Below, in pieces: positions 1 through 7,638 of a stretch of 24,094 nucleotides of DNA (positions within the stretch are counted from its first letter, which is position 1; each line of letters starts with the position of its first letter). The stretch is from Bacillota bacterium. Its GTDB lineage: Bacteria > Bacillota > Clostridia > Saccharofermentanales > Fastidiosipilaceae. Where the stretch lies: NCBI GenBank assembly GCA_023442635.1, contig JAEZYR010000096.1, forward strand, positions 1 through 24,094. Reading direction: 5' to 3'. The translations under genes were made by a program, and so were the position numbers. The notes under the pieces are model-generated. The model saw nothing but the letters and a program-made list of their open reading frames with translations. It was not told the origin of the DNA and did no database searches.

Positions 1-98
1 TTTGGCCTCAATCATCAAACAACAGCGCCTCTATCTATGGAAATTTATGCTTGCTGCTTTGCATAGACGAAAAAGTCCAAGGAAATGATGGCGTTTTA

Positions 99-142
99 AT
101 AAAAAGAGCCAGAGCAGCGTCAAGTTCACCTGCCCTGACTCT
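99..142 (-). terminator. Rho-independent terminator of the first sulfatase gene
   Basis: Read on the minus strand, AGAGTCAGGGCAG (130-142) pairs with CTGCTCTGGCTCT (105-117) over 13 positions with two G-U pairs, and a run of T residues follows (99-104). It lies 24 bases after the TGA stop of the leftward sulfatase. Bases 1-98 hold nothing that I can support. Confidence 0.8.
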
Positions 143-165
143 GTTTGAAAAGGCGACTGCAGCGC

Positions 166-1941
166 TCAGCTTTGCTCGCAGATGTGTTTGGGGATGGGCT
201 CGAAAACTTTTTCGCGCTGAGCGAAGATACCAGGGCGGTCGAGCTGACCTGCGCCGCTTACGGCTTGCCCCTCTGCATGAATACAGGGATCGGCGTAGGC
301 GGCAAACCAAGCTGTGATGGCCTTCTGGCATTCGGCTATGCGAGCTTGCTGAGCTGCTTCGTCAATCAAATTGCACTGTTCTTCAGGATCTGAGACAAGG
401 TCGTAGTATTCGTGAGGACCATAAGCGCCTCGCCAAACATATTTGTCACGGGCCGTGCGCAGCATGCGTGTAAAGCCGTATTCATCACAGACCAGCAGGG
501 GGCGGTCGCTGCTTTTCCCCTCGACGCCTCTAGCCCCAGGCTTAACCTGTAACCCAAACGAAGCCTCCAAGCTAGCTTTCAGCATTCCTTTAGTCTCGCT
601 CTTTTCAGGCTGCCCCCTCAAGCAGGAGGCGAAAGAAGAGCCTGGCATACGGGCGATCTGCTGCAAGTAGGCCTCTGACAGGGCAGGATTGGGGCTTGTT
701 GGATGGGCGAGCGCCTCACTTAGAGGCCCCTCAAGATGGAGCAAGTCGCGCAAGGTGTGGATGATGTCATACTGACTCCACAAGCCCCTTTCGACATGTT
801 CTTGCGCGAGACCCAAGCCAGGCGCGCTGATCAGACAGGGCACTTTTACGCTGCTATCAAACATATTAAACGGAAAGCTTGCATTGCCCTTGCCCCAGAG
901 TCCGTGATGCCCCATGGACATGCCGTTGTCGCCCATAAAGATAATCAATGTGCGATCCAGCTCACCAGCTTTTTCTAGGCGAGACAAGACACGGCCAATG
1001 TTTTGATCCATGGCGGTGATGGCGGTGTAGTAACCGCGCACGAGGTCTTGGCGCTCTTGCTCCGATTTGGGATAAGGGGCGGAGGCAACCTGCCAGGGAT
1101 GGAGGGGGGTGTTGGGCGTAGACTCAAAAGGGCAGCCTTCATAGAGGTCCCAGACCTCTGCAGGATGTTCGCTCCGATCCCAGGGACTATGGGGAGCGGT
1201 GTAGTGTAAGGAGAGGTACCAAGGCTGCTCTGGCTTGGCCAGAAGCTCGTCGAGGTCTTCCAGGGCTCGGTCGGTGATCCAATCACTGATGTACTGCGTA
1301 TTCCATTGAATCTGCCCATTTTCCACGACGTCTGAACCGTAATAGTGGCAGCCGCCGCGACCAATGCTGTGCCAACTGGTGAAGCCATGCTGAAGGCGCA
1401 GGCTATCGCCCAAATGCCACTTGCCCGCCAAACGCAATTCGTAGCCATTCTCGCGCAAAAGATCCGTATAAGTGAAAAAAGCATCCAGATAGCCGATTGG
1501 CCGATGCTCAGCTGAAAAATAGCTTTTGAAATAGGGATGCCCTTCTAGATGGCTCAGTTGGCTAGCGTCTTGGTTGCCTCCTTTGAGCCAATCCAAGACG
1601 CCATGGCTCGAGGGCATGAGGCCAGTGAGGAGGCTAGCCCGAGCTGGTGAACAGACGGGGGAGGCACAGAAAAAGTTCTCAAAACGTGTGCCCCGCTCGG
1701 CCAAACGATCTAAGTTAGGGGTGATGACTTCCTTATTGCCTGCTGAGCCCAGAGCCCAAGCGCCATGGTCATCTGAAAGGATGAAGAGGACATTCGGCCG
1801 CTGCGCAGAGCCCTCGGCAGAGCCGGGGGCTCTGCCCTGAGCAGAACTGGGGGCTCTGCCGAGGGCGCTCGCTGAAGAAGGGGCAAGGTCAGGGGCTAGA
1901 CTTGAAGCGTCGCTGTGCTGATTGGCTGTGGGCATAAACAT
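166..1941 (-). CDS. Type I (formylglycine) sulfatase, cytoplasmic, CSPAR active site
   Basis: This is a 591-residue sulfatase of the alkaline phosphatase superfamily, which removes sulfate esters or sulfamates. The core starts at residue 50 (NVLFILSDDHG, with metal-binding Asp57 and Asp58). The modification motif C97-S-P-A-R101 has the C-x-P-x-R form whose Cys is converted to formylglycine. A DNG block (FMGDNGMSMGHHG) further on fits the distal metal site. The start at 1941 was chosen because AGAGGAG lies six bases upstream; a longer reading to 2049 lacks such a site. No signal peptide or membrane segment is visible, so it probably acts in the cytoplasm. Residues 15-48 form an Ala/Pro/Ser-rich linker built from a 24-nt tandem repeat, which is unusual. 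It is divergent from the importer genes, which suggests a sulfated carbohydrate substrate. I cannot assign the sulfatase subfamily; heparan- or chondroitin-type sugars and mucin sulfates are all possible. Confidence 0.93.
   Translation of the reverse strand: MFMPTANQHSDASSLAPDLAPSSASALGRAPSSAQGRAPGSAEGSAQRPNVLFILSDDHGAWALGSAGNKEVITPNLDRLAERGTRFENFFCASPVCSPARASLLTGLMPSSHGVLDWLKGGNQDASQLSHLEGHPYFKSYFSAEHRPIGYLDAFFTYTDLLRENGYELRLAGKWHLGDSLRLQHGFTSWHSIGRGGCHYYGSDVVENGQIQWNTQYISDWITDRALEDLDELLAKPEQPWYLSLHYTAPHSPWDRSEHPAEVWDLYEGCPFESTPNTPLHPWQVASAPYPKSEQERQDLVRGYYTAITAMDQNIGRVLSRLEKAGELDRTLIIFMGDNGMSMGHHGLWGKGNASFPFNMFDSSVKVPCLISAPGLGLAQEHVERGLWSQYDIIHTLRDLLHLEGPLSEALAHPTSPNPALSEAYLQQIARMPGSSFASCLRGQPEKSETKGMLKASLEASFGLQVKPGARGVEGKSSDRPLLVCDEYGFTRMLRTARDKYVWRGAYGPHEYYDLVSDPEEQCNLIDEAAQQARIAECQKAITAWFAAYADPCIHAEGQAVSGAGQLDRPGIFAQREKVFEPIPKHICEQS
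1801..1865 (-). repeat. 24-nt tandem repeat with nested inverted repeat in sulfatase linker
   Basis: Two adjacent 24-base units (1813-1836 and 1837-1860) match at 20 of 24 positions, with a partial unit at 1801-1812. They encode GRAPGSAE and GRAPSSAQ. The units are internally self-complementary, and CCCTCGGCAGAGCC (1811-1824) is a perfect 14-base inverted repeat of 1852-1865. The block lies near the 5' end of the sulfatase message, so an RNA hairpin there could influence early translation. Confidence 0.85.
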
Positions 1942-1947
1942 CGTAAA

Positions 1948-1954
1948 CTCCTCT
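1948..1954 (-). promoter_or_regulatory. Ribosome binding site fixing the sulfatase start
   Basis: AGAGGAG on the minus strand is six bases before the ATG at 1941. It decides between this start and the in-frame codon 36 residues upstream at 2049. Confidence 0.8.
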
Positions 1955-1985
1955 AGTGGCACGCAATGTGAGCTGCTTTCCTTTG

Positions 1986-2013
1986 ATTCTCGCCTCGTTC
2001 GTGAGCCTGTCAA
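1986..2013 (-). promoter_or_regulatory. Candidate sigma-70 promoter for the leftward sulfatase
   Basis: On the minus strand a perfect TTGACA (2008-2013) is followed after 16 bases by GAGAAT (1986-1991), which matches TATAAT at four of six positions. Transcription would start near 1979, giving a leader of about 38 bases before the ATG at 1941. The spacing is good but the -10 box is weak. Confidence 0.5.
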
Positions 2014-2116
2014 GCCAAATGATAAAAGTTCATAAAATGAAACTTGCAATCAAGAAAAAAATACCATACTCTCTGAACAAGCAGGTGTTAGAATGACGAT
2101 AATTTTCCGTATATTC

Positions 2117-2127
2117 ATGCAGTGCAT
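2117..2127. promoter_or_regulatory. Short palindrome between divergent sulfatase and importer genes
   Basis: ATGCAGTGCAT is a perfect palindrome around a central G, about 75 bases before the first permease gene. Its place in the divergent intergenic region makes it a possible operator, but it is short and could be chance. I could not find a convincing rightward promoter in 2050-2190, although this AT-rich stretch must carry one if the cluster is transcribed from here. Confidence 0.2.
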
Positions 2128-2199
2128 ATGTAAAAATCGCACGAAAACCTGGGTTTTATCTGAGCACACCTGTTCCACAGGAAGTAGGGGGTAGAAATA

Positions 2200-3132
2200 A
2201 TGAGTTTGCCGAAATCCAGTCGATGGCATTCAGCCAAGCTCAATTTGAGGCGAAATTGGGACATGTATCTGTTGATATTGCCACTTATCGTGATCTTTAT
2301 CCTATTCAGATACGCACCCATGTATGGCATACAGATTGCCTTTCGCCGCTTCCGCGCCGTAGATGGCATACTCGGAAGCCAGTGGATTGGATTGGATAAT
2401 TTCATCCGCTTTATTAAGAATTACCAGTTTAGCCAAACGGTTTTTAACACGATTAGACTTTCGCTCCTGAGTTTGGCGCTGGGCTTCTTTCCTCCTATTT
2501 GCCTAGCTCTTTTGCTCAATCAGATGGACAATGTCCGCTACCGCAAGACGGTTCAGACCATTTCCTATGTGCCACACTTCATTTCGACGGTGGTCATGGT
2601 CTCCATTCTTTTTGTGTTCCTTTCGCCTGTCAGTGGCCCGATTAACCGCGTCATGATGATGTTGGGCATTCAACGCCAAAACTTCATGGGCAGCCCGAAG
2701 CTCTTCCCCTGGGTCTATGTGCTTTCGGGTATTTGGCAGAGCGCTGGTTATTCAGCCATCTTGTATATAGCGACCTTGACTTCAGTTGACTCAAGCTACT
2801 ACGAAGCGGCGATGGTGGACGGCGCGAACAAATGGCAGCGCATGATCTATATCGAGCTGCCCTTCTTGCTGCCCATTATCACGACGATGTTTATTCTGAA
2901 TGCAGGGCGCATTATCAGTATTGGTTACGAAAAGGTCTTCTTGATGCAGACGCCACTCAACTTGCAGACGAGTGAAATTATTTCCACTTATGTGTATAAG
3001 GTGGGTCTGATTCAGCAGGACTTCTCCTATTCGACGGCCGTCAGTTTGTTCACCAATCTGATCAACTTAGCCATGCTCTTGCTGGTGAATACCGTGACCC
3101 GCCGCCTGAGTCGCGAGAATGCTTTGTGGTGA
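2200..3132 (+). CDS. Carbohydrate ABC transporter permease, LplB type
   Basis: This is a 310-residue integral membrane permease of the binding-protein-dependent ABC importers for oligosaccharides. The N-terminal segment (NWDMYLLILPLIVIFILF, then YAPMYGIQIAF) is the usual LplB/YteP-like opening, and about six hydrophobic segments follow. The cytoplasmic EAA loop that docks the ATPase is clear (YYEAAMVDGANKWQRMIYIE). Its length is normal for the family. A purine-rich ribosome binding site (AGGGGG, 2186-2191) precedes the ATG. It is followed after 12 bases by the second permease, so the two form a heterodimeric channel from one message. No ATPase gene is nearby; relatives commonly borrow a shared MsmX-type ATPase encoded elsewhere. 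The sugar cannot be read from the permease itself, but flanking sulfatases suggest a sulfated one. Confidence 0.93.
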   Translation: MSLPKSSRWHSAKLNLRRNWDMYLLILPLIVIFILFRYAPMYGIQIAFRRFRAVDGILGSQWIGLDNFIRFIKNYQFSQTVFNTIRLSLLSLALGFFPPICLALLLNQMDNVRYRKTVQTISYVPHFISTVVMVSILFVFLSPVSGPINRVMMMLGIQRQNFMGSPKLFPWVYVLSGIWQSAGYSAILYIATLTSVDSSYYEAAMVDGANKWQRMIYIELPFLLPIITTMFILNAGRIISIGYEKVFLMQTPLNLQTSEIISTYVYKVGLIQQDFSYSTAVSLFTNLINLAMLLLVNTVTRRLSRENALW

Positions 3133-3144
3133 GGGAGAAGCGCT

Positions 3145-4059
3145 ATGTTGAACATTGGACGTAATCGCAAGAACAAACTCAAACTGTCGGGTAGTGACTT
3201 GGTTTTTACCATTGCCAACTATCTGATCCTAACCGTCGTCCTCTTGGCTGTACTCTATCCGCTATGGTTTATTTTGATCGCCTCGATCTCGAACCCCGAC
3301 CAGGTGGCCACGGGCAAGGTTCTTCTCTTGCCTAAGGGCGTTAACTTTGACGGCTATGATCGCGTCTTTTCGTACAGTCAAGTCTGGCGGGGCTTTGCAA
3401 ACTCTTTGCTCTATACGGCTCTCTATGTCGTGATCAGCACCTACCTGACCTTGACGGGCGGTTATTTTCTTAGCCGCAAAGATGTCATCGGCAATCGCGT
3501 GATGACGGGCTTCTTCCTTTTCACCATGTTCTTTGGAGGCGGCTTGATCCCGACCTACTTGATCGTCGATGGACTCAAAATGACCGACACCATGTGGGCG
3601 CTTATCATCCCTGGATCGGTCTCGGTCTACAACATGATCATCACCCGCTCCTTCTTCTTGTCGAGTCTGCCCTCAGAACTGCGAGAGGCAGCGACGATAG
3701 ACGGCTGTGGCAACCTGCGCTTCTTCTTTGCGATAGCCCTGCCGCTGTCGACCACCATCATCGCCGTCTTGGCGCTCTTCCATGCGGTGGCACAGTGGAA
3801 TGCCTACTTCGATGCCATGATTTACATCCGCGATAAGAACAAGGCGCCTTTGCAGATCGTGTTGCGCAATATCCTGATCATGAACACGGTCGATACAGGC
3901 GTGGTCGATGACGCCGCTAGTGTCGATGCCCGCCAGCGCATCGCGGACTTGCTCAAGTACGTGCTGATCATTGTGGCCAGCGTGCCGATGCTCTTGCTCT
4001 ATCCGTTCATTCAGCGCTACTTTGTTAAGGGCGTCATGATTGGTGCGGTCAAGGGCTAA
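3145..4059 (+). CDS. Carbohydrate ABC transporter permease, YtcP type
   Basis: This is a 304-residue permease, partner of the upstream LplB-type protein. It begins with a short basic segment, then a membrane helix (ILTVVLLAVLYPLWFILIASISNP region), and ends with the KGVMIGAVKG tail typical of YtcP-like proteins. The EAA loop is intact (LREAATIDGCGNLRFFFAIALP). Its ribosome binding site (GAGGGAGAAG, 3131-3140) overlaps the upstream stop codon, which points to coupled translation. About 130 bases separate it from the binding-protein gene, and that gap contains a stem-loop. Assignment to the family is firm; the substrate is inferred from context only. Confidence 0.93.
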   Translation: MLNIGRNRKNKLKLSGSDLVFTIANYLILTVVLLAVLYPLWFILIASISNPDQVATGKVLLLPKGVNFDGYDRVFSYSQVWRGFANSLLYTALYVVISTYLTLTGGYFLSRKDVIGNRVMTGFFLFTMFFGGGLIPTYLIVDGLKMTDTMWALIIPGSVSVYNMIITRSFFLSSLPSELREAATIDGCGNLRFFFAIALPLSTTIIAVLALFHAVAQWNAYFDAMIYIRDKNKAPLQIVLRNILIMNTVDTGVVDDAASVDARQRIADLLKYVLIIVASVPMLLLYPFIQRYFVKGVMIGAVKG

Positions 4060-4118
4060 GGCCAGAACAGAGGCGCCCTAGTCTAGCTGGTCTAGCGGCG
4101 GCTCACAGAATGTAAGCA

Positions 4119-4140
4119 AGTACCTGCAAAAGCAGGTGCT
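4119..4140 (+). promoter_or_regulatory. Stem-loop between permease and binding-protein genes
   Basis: AGTACCTGC (4119-4127) pairs with GCAGGTGCT (4132-4140) over nine positions with one G-U pair and an AAAA loop. No T run follows, so it is unlikely to be a terminator. Such hairpins between permease and binding-protein genes can protect a processed message and raise binding-protein output; that role is inferred here. Confidence 0.5.
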
Positions 4141-4189
4141 GCAGCCAGTCGAGAGAAAGTTCGGCCGGCTTAGATAGAGGAGGAACATT

Positions 4190-5785
4190 ATGAAGAAACA
4201 GCTGCTAGCCAGCATGGGGATTGCCCTCAGCTTGTGTTTGGCGCTCACGGCCTGCGGCGGAGGCGGCAAGTCGGGTAGCAAGGACAAGCAGCCAGCCCAA
4301 GCTTCAGGCTCAGGCGCTGCGAACGATGGCAAACCGGCTCATTACCGCATCATGATCCCTGTTATGCCCCAGTTCAATGGTGACTTTAAGGACATGCCTA
4401 TTGTCAAACAGATCACCCAAGAAGCGGGCGTTGAGATCGAGTTTGAGCAAGTCGGTGATGCCGCGGCCCAAGAAACCAAGAACATCGCCATTTCAACAGG
4501 CAATATGCCCGATGCCTTCTTGGGTCTCGTTGGCGAGAGCGACATTCGCCAGAACCGTGAGCTCTTCATGGTGCTGAACGACGCTGTCGAAAAATATCCC
4601 AACGTCAGCAAGCTCTTGGCGGACAACCCAGAAGCGAAGCAGTTCCTGCGCTTTGACGATGGCAACATCTATTCCTTCCCCTTCGTCCAGGAGCGCGACT
4701 ACGAGACCTTCCCAGATCAGCTGTGGCTCAACAAGGCCTGGCTCGACAAGCTCAACCTGAAGACGCCCGAGACCTTGGATGAGTTCGCAGATGTTCTGCG
4801 CGCCTTCAAGACGAAAGATCCCAATGGCAATGGCGAGGCTGACGAAGTGCCGCTGAGCATGATGCTCACCCACAACTATTTTGGCTTCTACTCCCTTTAC
4901 GGCCTCTTTGGTCGCGTGGATGAGCCCTCACACTTGGCCATGGAAAACAAGAAGATCGTTTTCACGGCGGACAAGGACGAGTGGAAAGAAGCCACCAAGT
5001 GGTTTGCTGGCCTGTACAAAGAAGGCCTTTTGGACGAAGAAGGCTTCACCCAGGATCGCAGCAGCCTCTTTGCTAAGGGCAAGGCAGAGACGCCCGTTAT
5101 CGGTGCTGTCAGTGCTTTCTTGATCGAGAACGTGGTCGGCCTCGAGCGCGCCAAACAGTATGAGAATGTCGTGCTCAAAGGCAAGGATGGCAAGAAGTTC
5201 TTGCGCTACAGTGAGTATCCTATCCAGAGCCGTACCAACTCCGTTATCAACGCCAAGCTCCAAAATCCAGAACCCCTGCTGCGCTTCTTCGACACTTGCT
5301 TGGATCAGAGCAAGAACTATCCGCTGCAGACGGTCTTTGGCCTGATCGGCAAACAAATCGAGGAGACTGGCGACAACAAGAAGCCCTATCGCTTTGCCAC
5401 ACCACCAGATGGCTTGGGCTACGATGAGTATCGCTATCAGGATGCGCCTGCTCGCTTCCCCACCTACCTCACGCGTCAGGTTTGGGAATCCATTGAGCAC
5501 GCAGAGCCCATCGCTCGCAAAGAGGCCATCCTTGAGGCCAATCGCGACAATCTGCAGAAGGACAGCATCCCACCGATTCTCTTTACGGATGAAGAGGGCC
5601 GTGAGTTGGCAGATATTACCTCGGCCATCAATGACTTCGTCAAGCAGCAACAGTCCCTCTGGATCACAGGACAGTCGGATATCGATGCTGACTGGGAAAG
5701 CTACAAGCAGCGTCTGAATGACATGGGTCTGACGCGCATGCTCGAGATCTACCAGCAGGCGACAGATCGCTACTTCAAGAACTAA
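4190..5785 (+). CDS. Extracellular solute-binding lipoprotein of a sugar ABC importer
   Basis: This is a 531-residue substrate-binding lipoprotein, similar in size and layout to LipO-type proteins that work with LplB/YtcP permeases. The signal peptide ends in a lipobox L19-T-A-C22, so Cys22 would be lipidated and the protein anchored outside the membrane. A Gly/Ser/Lys-rich tether (about residues 23-48) follows, then the binding domain starting near YRIMIPVMPQFNG. The sequence is rich in aromatic residues (for example NYFGFYSLYGLFGR), as expected for a sugar-binding cleft. GAGGAGG sits six bases before the ATG, a strong site consistent with high expression. Downstream is a strong hairpin terminator and then a second sulfatase. 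The ligand is unknown; a sulfated saccharide is the contextual guess. Confidence 0.93.
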   Translation: MKKQLLASMGIALSLCLALTACGGGGKSGSKDKQPAQASGSGAANDGKPAHYRIMIPVMPQFNGDFKDMPIVKQITQEAGVEIEFEQVGDAAAQETKNIAISTGNMPDAFLGLVGESDIRQNRELFMVLNDAVEKYPNVSKLLADNPEAKQFLRFDDGNIYSFPFVQERDYETFPDQLWLNKAWLDKLNLKTPETLDEFADVLRAFKTKDPNGNGEADEVPLSMMLTHNYFGFYSLYGLFGRVDEPSHLAMENKKIVFTADKDEWKEATKWFAGLYKEGLLDEEGFTQDRSSLFAKGKAETPVIGAVSAFLIENVVGLERAKQYENVVLKGKDGKKFLRYSEYPIQSRTNSVINAKLQNPEPLLRFFDTCLDQSKNYPLQTVFGLIGKQIEETGDNKKPYRFATPPDGLGYDEYRYQDAPARFPTYLTRQVWESIEHAEPIARKEAILEANRDNLQKDSIPPILFTDEEGRELADITSAINDFVKQQQSLWITGQSDIDADWESYKQRLNDMGLTRMLEIYQQATDRYFKN

Positions 5786-5815
5786 GTAGCTTGCTTGTCC
5801 GATAGGAACTTCGGG

Positions 5816-5850
5816 CTGCCTAGAAGCTTAGGCTTCTAGGCAGTTCCTTT
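5816..5850 (+). terminator. Strong terminator or attenuator inside the sulfatase-importer cluster
   Basis: CTGCCTAGAAGC (5816-5827) and GCTTCTAGGCAG (5832-5843) form a perfect 12-bp stem with a TTAG loop, followed by TTCCTTTT. It lies 30 bases after the binding-protein stop and about 50 before the second sulfatase. It should reduce or stop transcription into the sulfatase gene, unless that gene has its own promoter in the AT-rich 5850-5870 stretch. Confidence 0.8.
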
Positions 5851-5893
5851 TAGGTTTAATATACAGCGTAAATAGAGGATCGGGAGGTAGAGA

Positions 5894-7510
5894 ATGTCGC
5901 TCGAGAAGATGACAAGTACGCAAGAAAATGAGAAGGGACAACGCAAGCCCAGACAGCTTGTTTTTGTCATGGTCGATACGCAGCGCTGGGATATGGTGGG
6001 CTGCTACGGCAACAAAGACATGCATACGCCAGGCATTGATGGCTTGGCAGCGAGAGGCCTCCTTTTTGAAAAGGCTTACAGCTGTCAGCCCGTTTGTGGC
6101 CCTGCTCGTTCGGCTATTTTCACGGGATTTTTCCCACATAGCAATGGTAGCTGGGGCAACTCCATGCCCTTGGGAGCTAATGTCCGCACGGTAGGTCGCC
6201 GCCTCCAAGACGCAGGGGTTCAGACGGCTTACATTGGCAAGTACCACCTAGATGGTGGCGATTACTTTGGACTCGGCAAGTCAGATGGCGATTGGGATCC
6301 AGAGACCTGGTACGATATGCGCAATTATCTTGAGGAGCTGGGCTCAGATGAAGAGCGCTATCGCTCGCGCCAGACAGGCATCATGCTCAAAGAAGAGGTG
6401 AAGCCAGAAGAGACTTTCTGCTACCGTATGACGGAACGCGCGATCGCCTACATGCAGGCGCACCAGAATGAAGACTACTTGCTGGTGGTGTCCTACGATG
6501 AGCCGCATGGTCCGAGCTTGTGCCCTGAGCCTTACGCGTCGATGTACAAAGACTATTGCTTCCCCAAAGGACCCGCCATTTGGGATGACCTGAAGGACAA
6601 GCCCGATTACCAGCGCGTTTGGTCGAATGGCCATGAACATGACGACAAGGACAGCCTAGAGATCCGCGCCCGTTTCTTACTCGGATGCAACAGCTATGTC
6701 GACAGCCAAATCGACCGCCTCCACAAGGCCATCCAGGAACTGGCCGGGGATGCCATGATCATCTACACCAGCGACCATGGCGACTTTATGCATGGGCACT
6801 CGCTTTCGGCCAAGGGTCCGGCCATCTACGAAGAAATCACGCATGTGCCCCTGATTATTGTTGATCCTGAGCATCCTGAACCCAGACGGACGCAGCAACT
6901 GGCCAGCCACATTGACATGACCCCAACGATGCTGGCACATTTCGGCGTCAAGCAACCTGAGCAGATCGAGGGGCGACCTTTGCAGGCGCTTGTGGCAGAT
7001 GCTTCGGCTACTGTTAACGAAGAAATTTTCATGGAGTTTGGCCGCTATGAGATCGATCACGATGGCTTTGGTGGCTTCCAGCCTTTGAGGGCTATTTATG
7101 ATGGCCGCTACAAGCTCTCGATCAATCTTCTGTCTGGTGATGAGCTCTACGACATGCAAGAAGATCCAGGCGAGGTCAAGAACCTCATTGAGGCTGAAGA
7201 GACAGCCGAGATTCGCAACGACCTACACGATCGTTTGCTGGCTTGGATGGATCGCACGAGGGATCCCTTCCGTGGCTACTATTGGGAAAATCGCCCCTGG
7301 CGCAAAGATGCCCCAGCACCCTCTTGGGACAACCATTACATGACGCGCCAGCGTGTGGACTCGGCCTACGAGGCACGGCAGCTCGACTACTCAACGGGTC
7401 TAGAAATTATCGAGGCCACAAGATTTAAGACGGGGCGCTACCCAGTAGAGTATCAGGACTATCTCAAGCAGCTTCAGACCGAAGAAGATGCGAAGTTGAG
7501 TCAGGATTGA
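5894..7510 (+). CDS. Type I (formylglycine) sulfatase, cytoplasmic, CGPAR active site
   Basis: This is a 538-residue sulfatase, distinct in sequence from the one at 166-1941. The core begins near residue 20 with VFVMVDTQRWDMVGCYGN, in which Asp28 is the first metal ligand. The modification motif is C68-G-P-A-R72, again the Cys type that needs formylglycine formation. A later IIYTSDHGDFMHGH block supplies the second set of metal and sulfate contacts. The VDTQRWD opening resembles the group that includes N-sulfoglucosamine sulfohydrolases, but I would not name a substrate. No signal peptide is seen, so the enzyme is likely cytoplasmic and would act on material brought in by the adjacent importer. 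GGGAGG (5882-5887) six bases upstream supports the ATG. The gene ends before a strong bidirectional terminator. Confidence 0.93.
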   Translation: MSLEKMTSTQENEKGQRKPRQLVFVMVDTQRWDMVGCYGNKDMHTPGIDGLAARGLLFEKAYSCQPVCGPARSAIFTGFFPHSNGSWGNSMPLGANVRTVGRRLQDAGVQTAYIGKYHLDGGDYFGLGKSDGDWDPETWYDMRNYLEELGSDEERYRSRQTGIMLKEEVKPEETFCYRMTERAIAYMQAHQNEDYLLVVSYDEPHGPSLCPEPYASMYKDYCFPKGPAIWDDLKDKPDYQRVWSNGHEHDDKDSLEIRARFLLGCNSYVDSQIDRLHKAIQELAGDAMIIYTSDHGDFMHGHSLSAKGPAIYEEITHVPLIIVDPEHPEPRRTQQLASHIDMTPTMLAHFGVKQPEQIEGRPLQALVADASATVNEEIFMEFGRYEIDHDGFGGFQPLRAIYDGRYKLSINLLSGDELYDMQEDPGEVKNLIEAEETAEIRNDLHDRLLAWMDRTRDPFRGYYWENRPWRKDAPAPSWDNHYMTRQRVDSAYEARQLDYSTGLEIIEATRFKTGRYPVEYQDYLKQLQTEEDAKLSQD

Positions 7511-7574
7511 GGATCTAGAAACAGCGAAGTCTCCTAGATCAGAAGCCGCTAGACCCTAGAGGCGCAGTACTTAA

Positions 7575-7616
7575 AAAAGAAGCCCACGCTGGCACATCCA
7601 GGCGTGGGCTTCTTTT
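7575..7616. terminator. Bidirectional terminator between convergent genes
   Basis: AAAAGAAGCCCACGC (7575-7589) and GCGTGGGCTTCTTTT (7602-7616) are perfectly complementary over 15 bases, with TGG/CCA pairing possible inside the loop. Both orientations end in a T run. It serves the rightward sulfatase and the leftward cell wall hydrolase. Confidence 0.9.
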
Positions 7617-7638
7617 GATGATGCTGTGGCTAGGGGGA

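Noticed and set aside
975..1484. A 169-codon minus-strand frame within the first sulfatase
   Set aside because: It overlaps the well-supported sulfatase catalytic region in another frame and shows no recognisable motif.
2080..2172. Inverted pair CAGGTGT and ACACCTG in the divergent region
   Set aside because: Seven bases separated by about 80 is expected by chance, and no further symmetry surrounds them.
4928..5650. A 240-codon open frame on the minus strand opposite the binding-protein gene
   Set aside because: It lies fully inside a clear lipoprotein gene, has no ribosome binding site, and its product resembles no family. It is a shadow of biased codon use.
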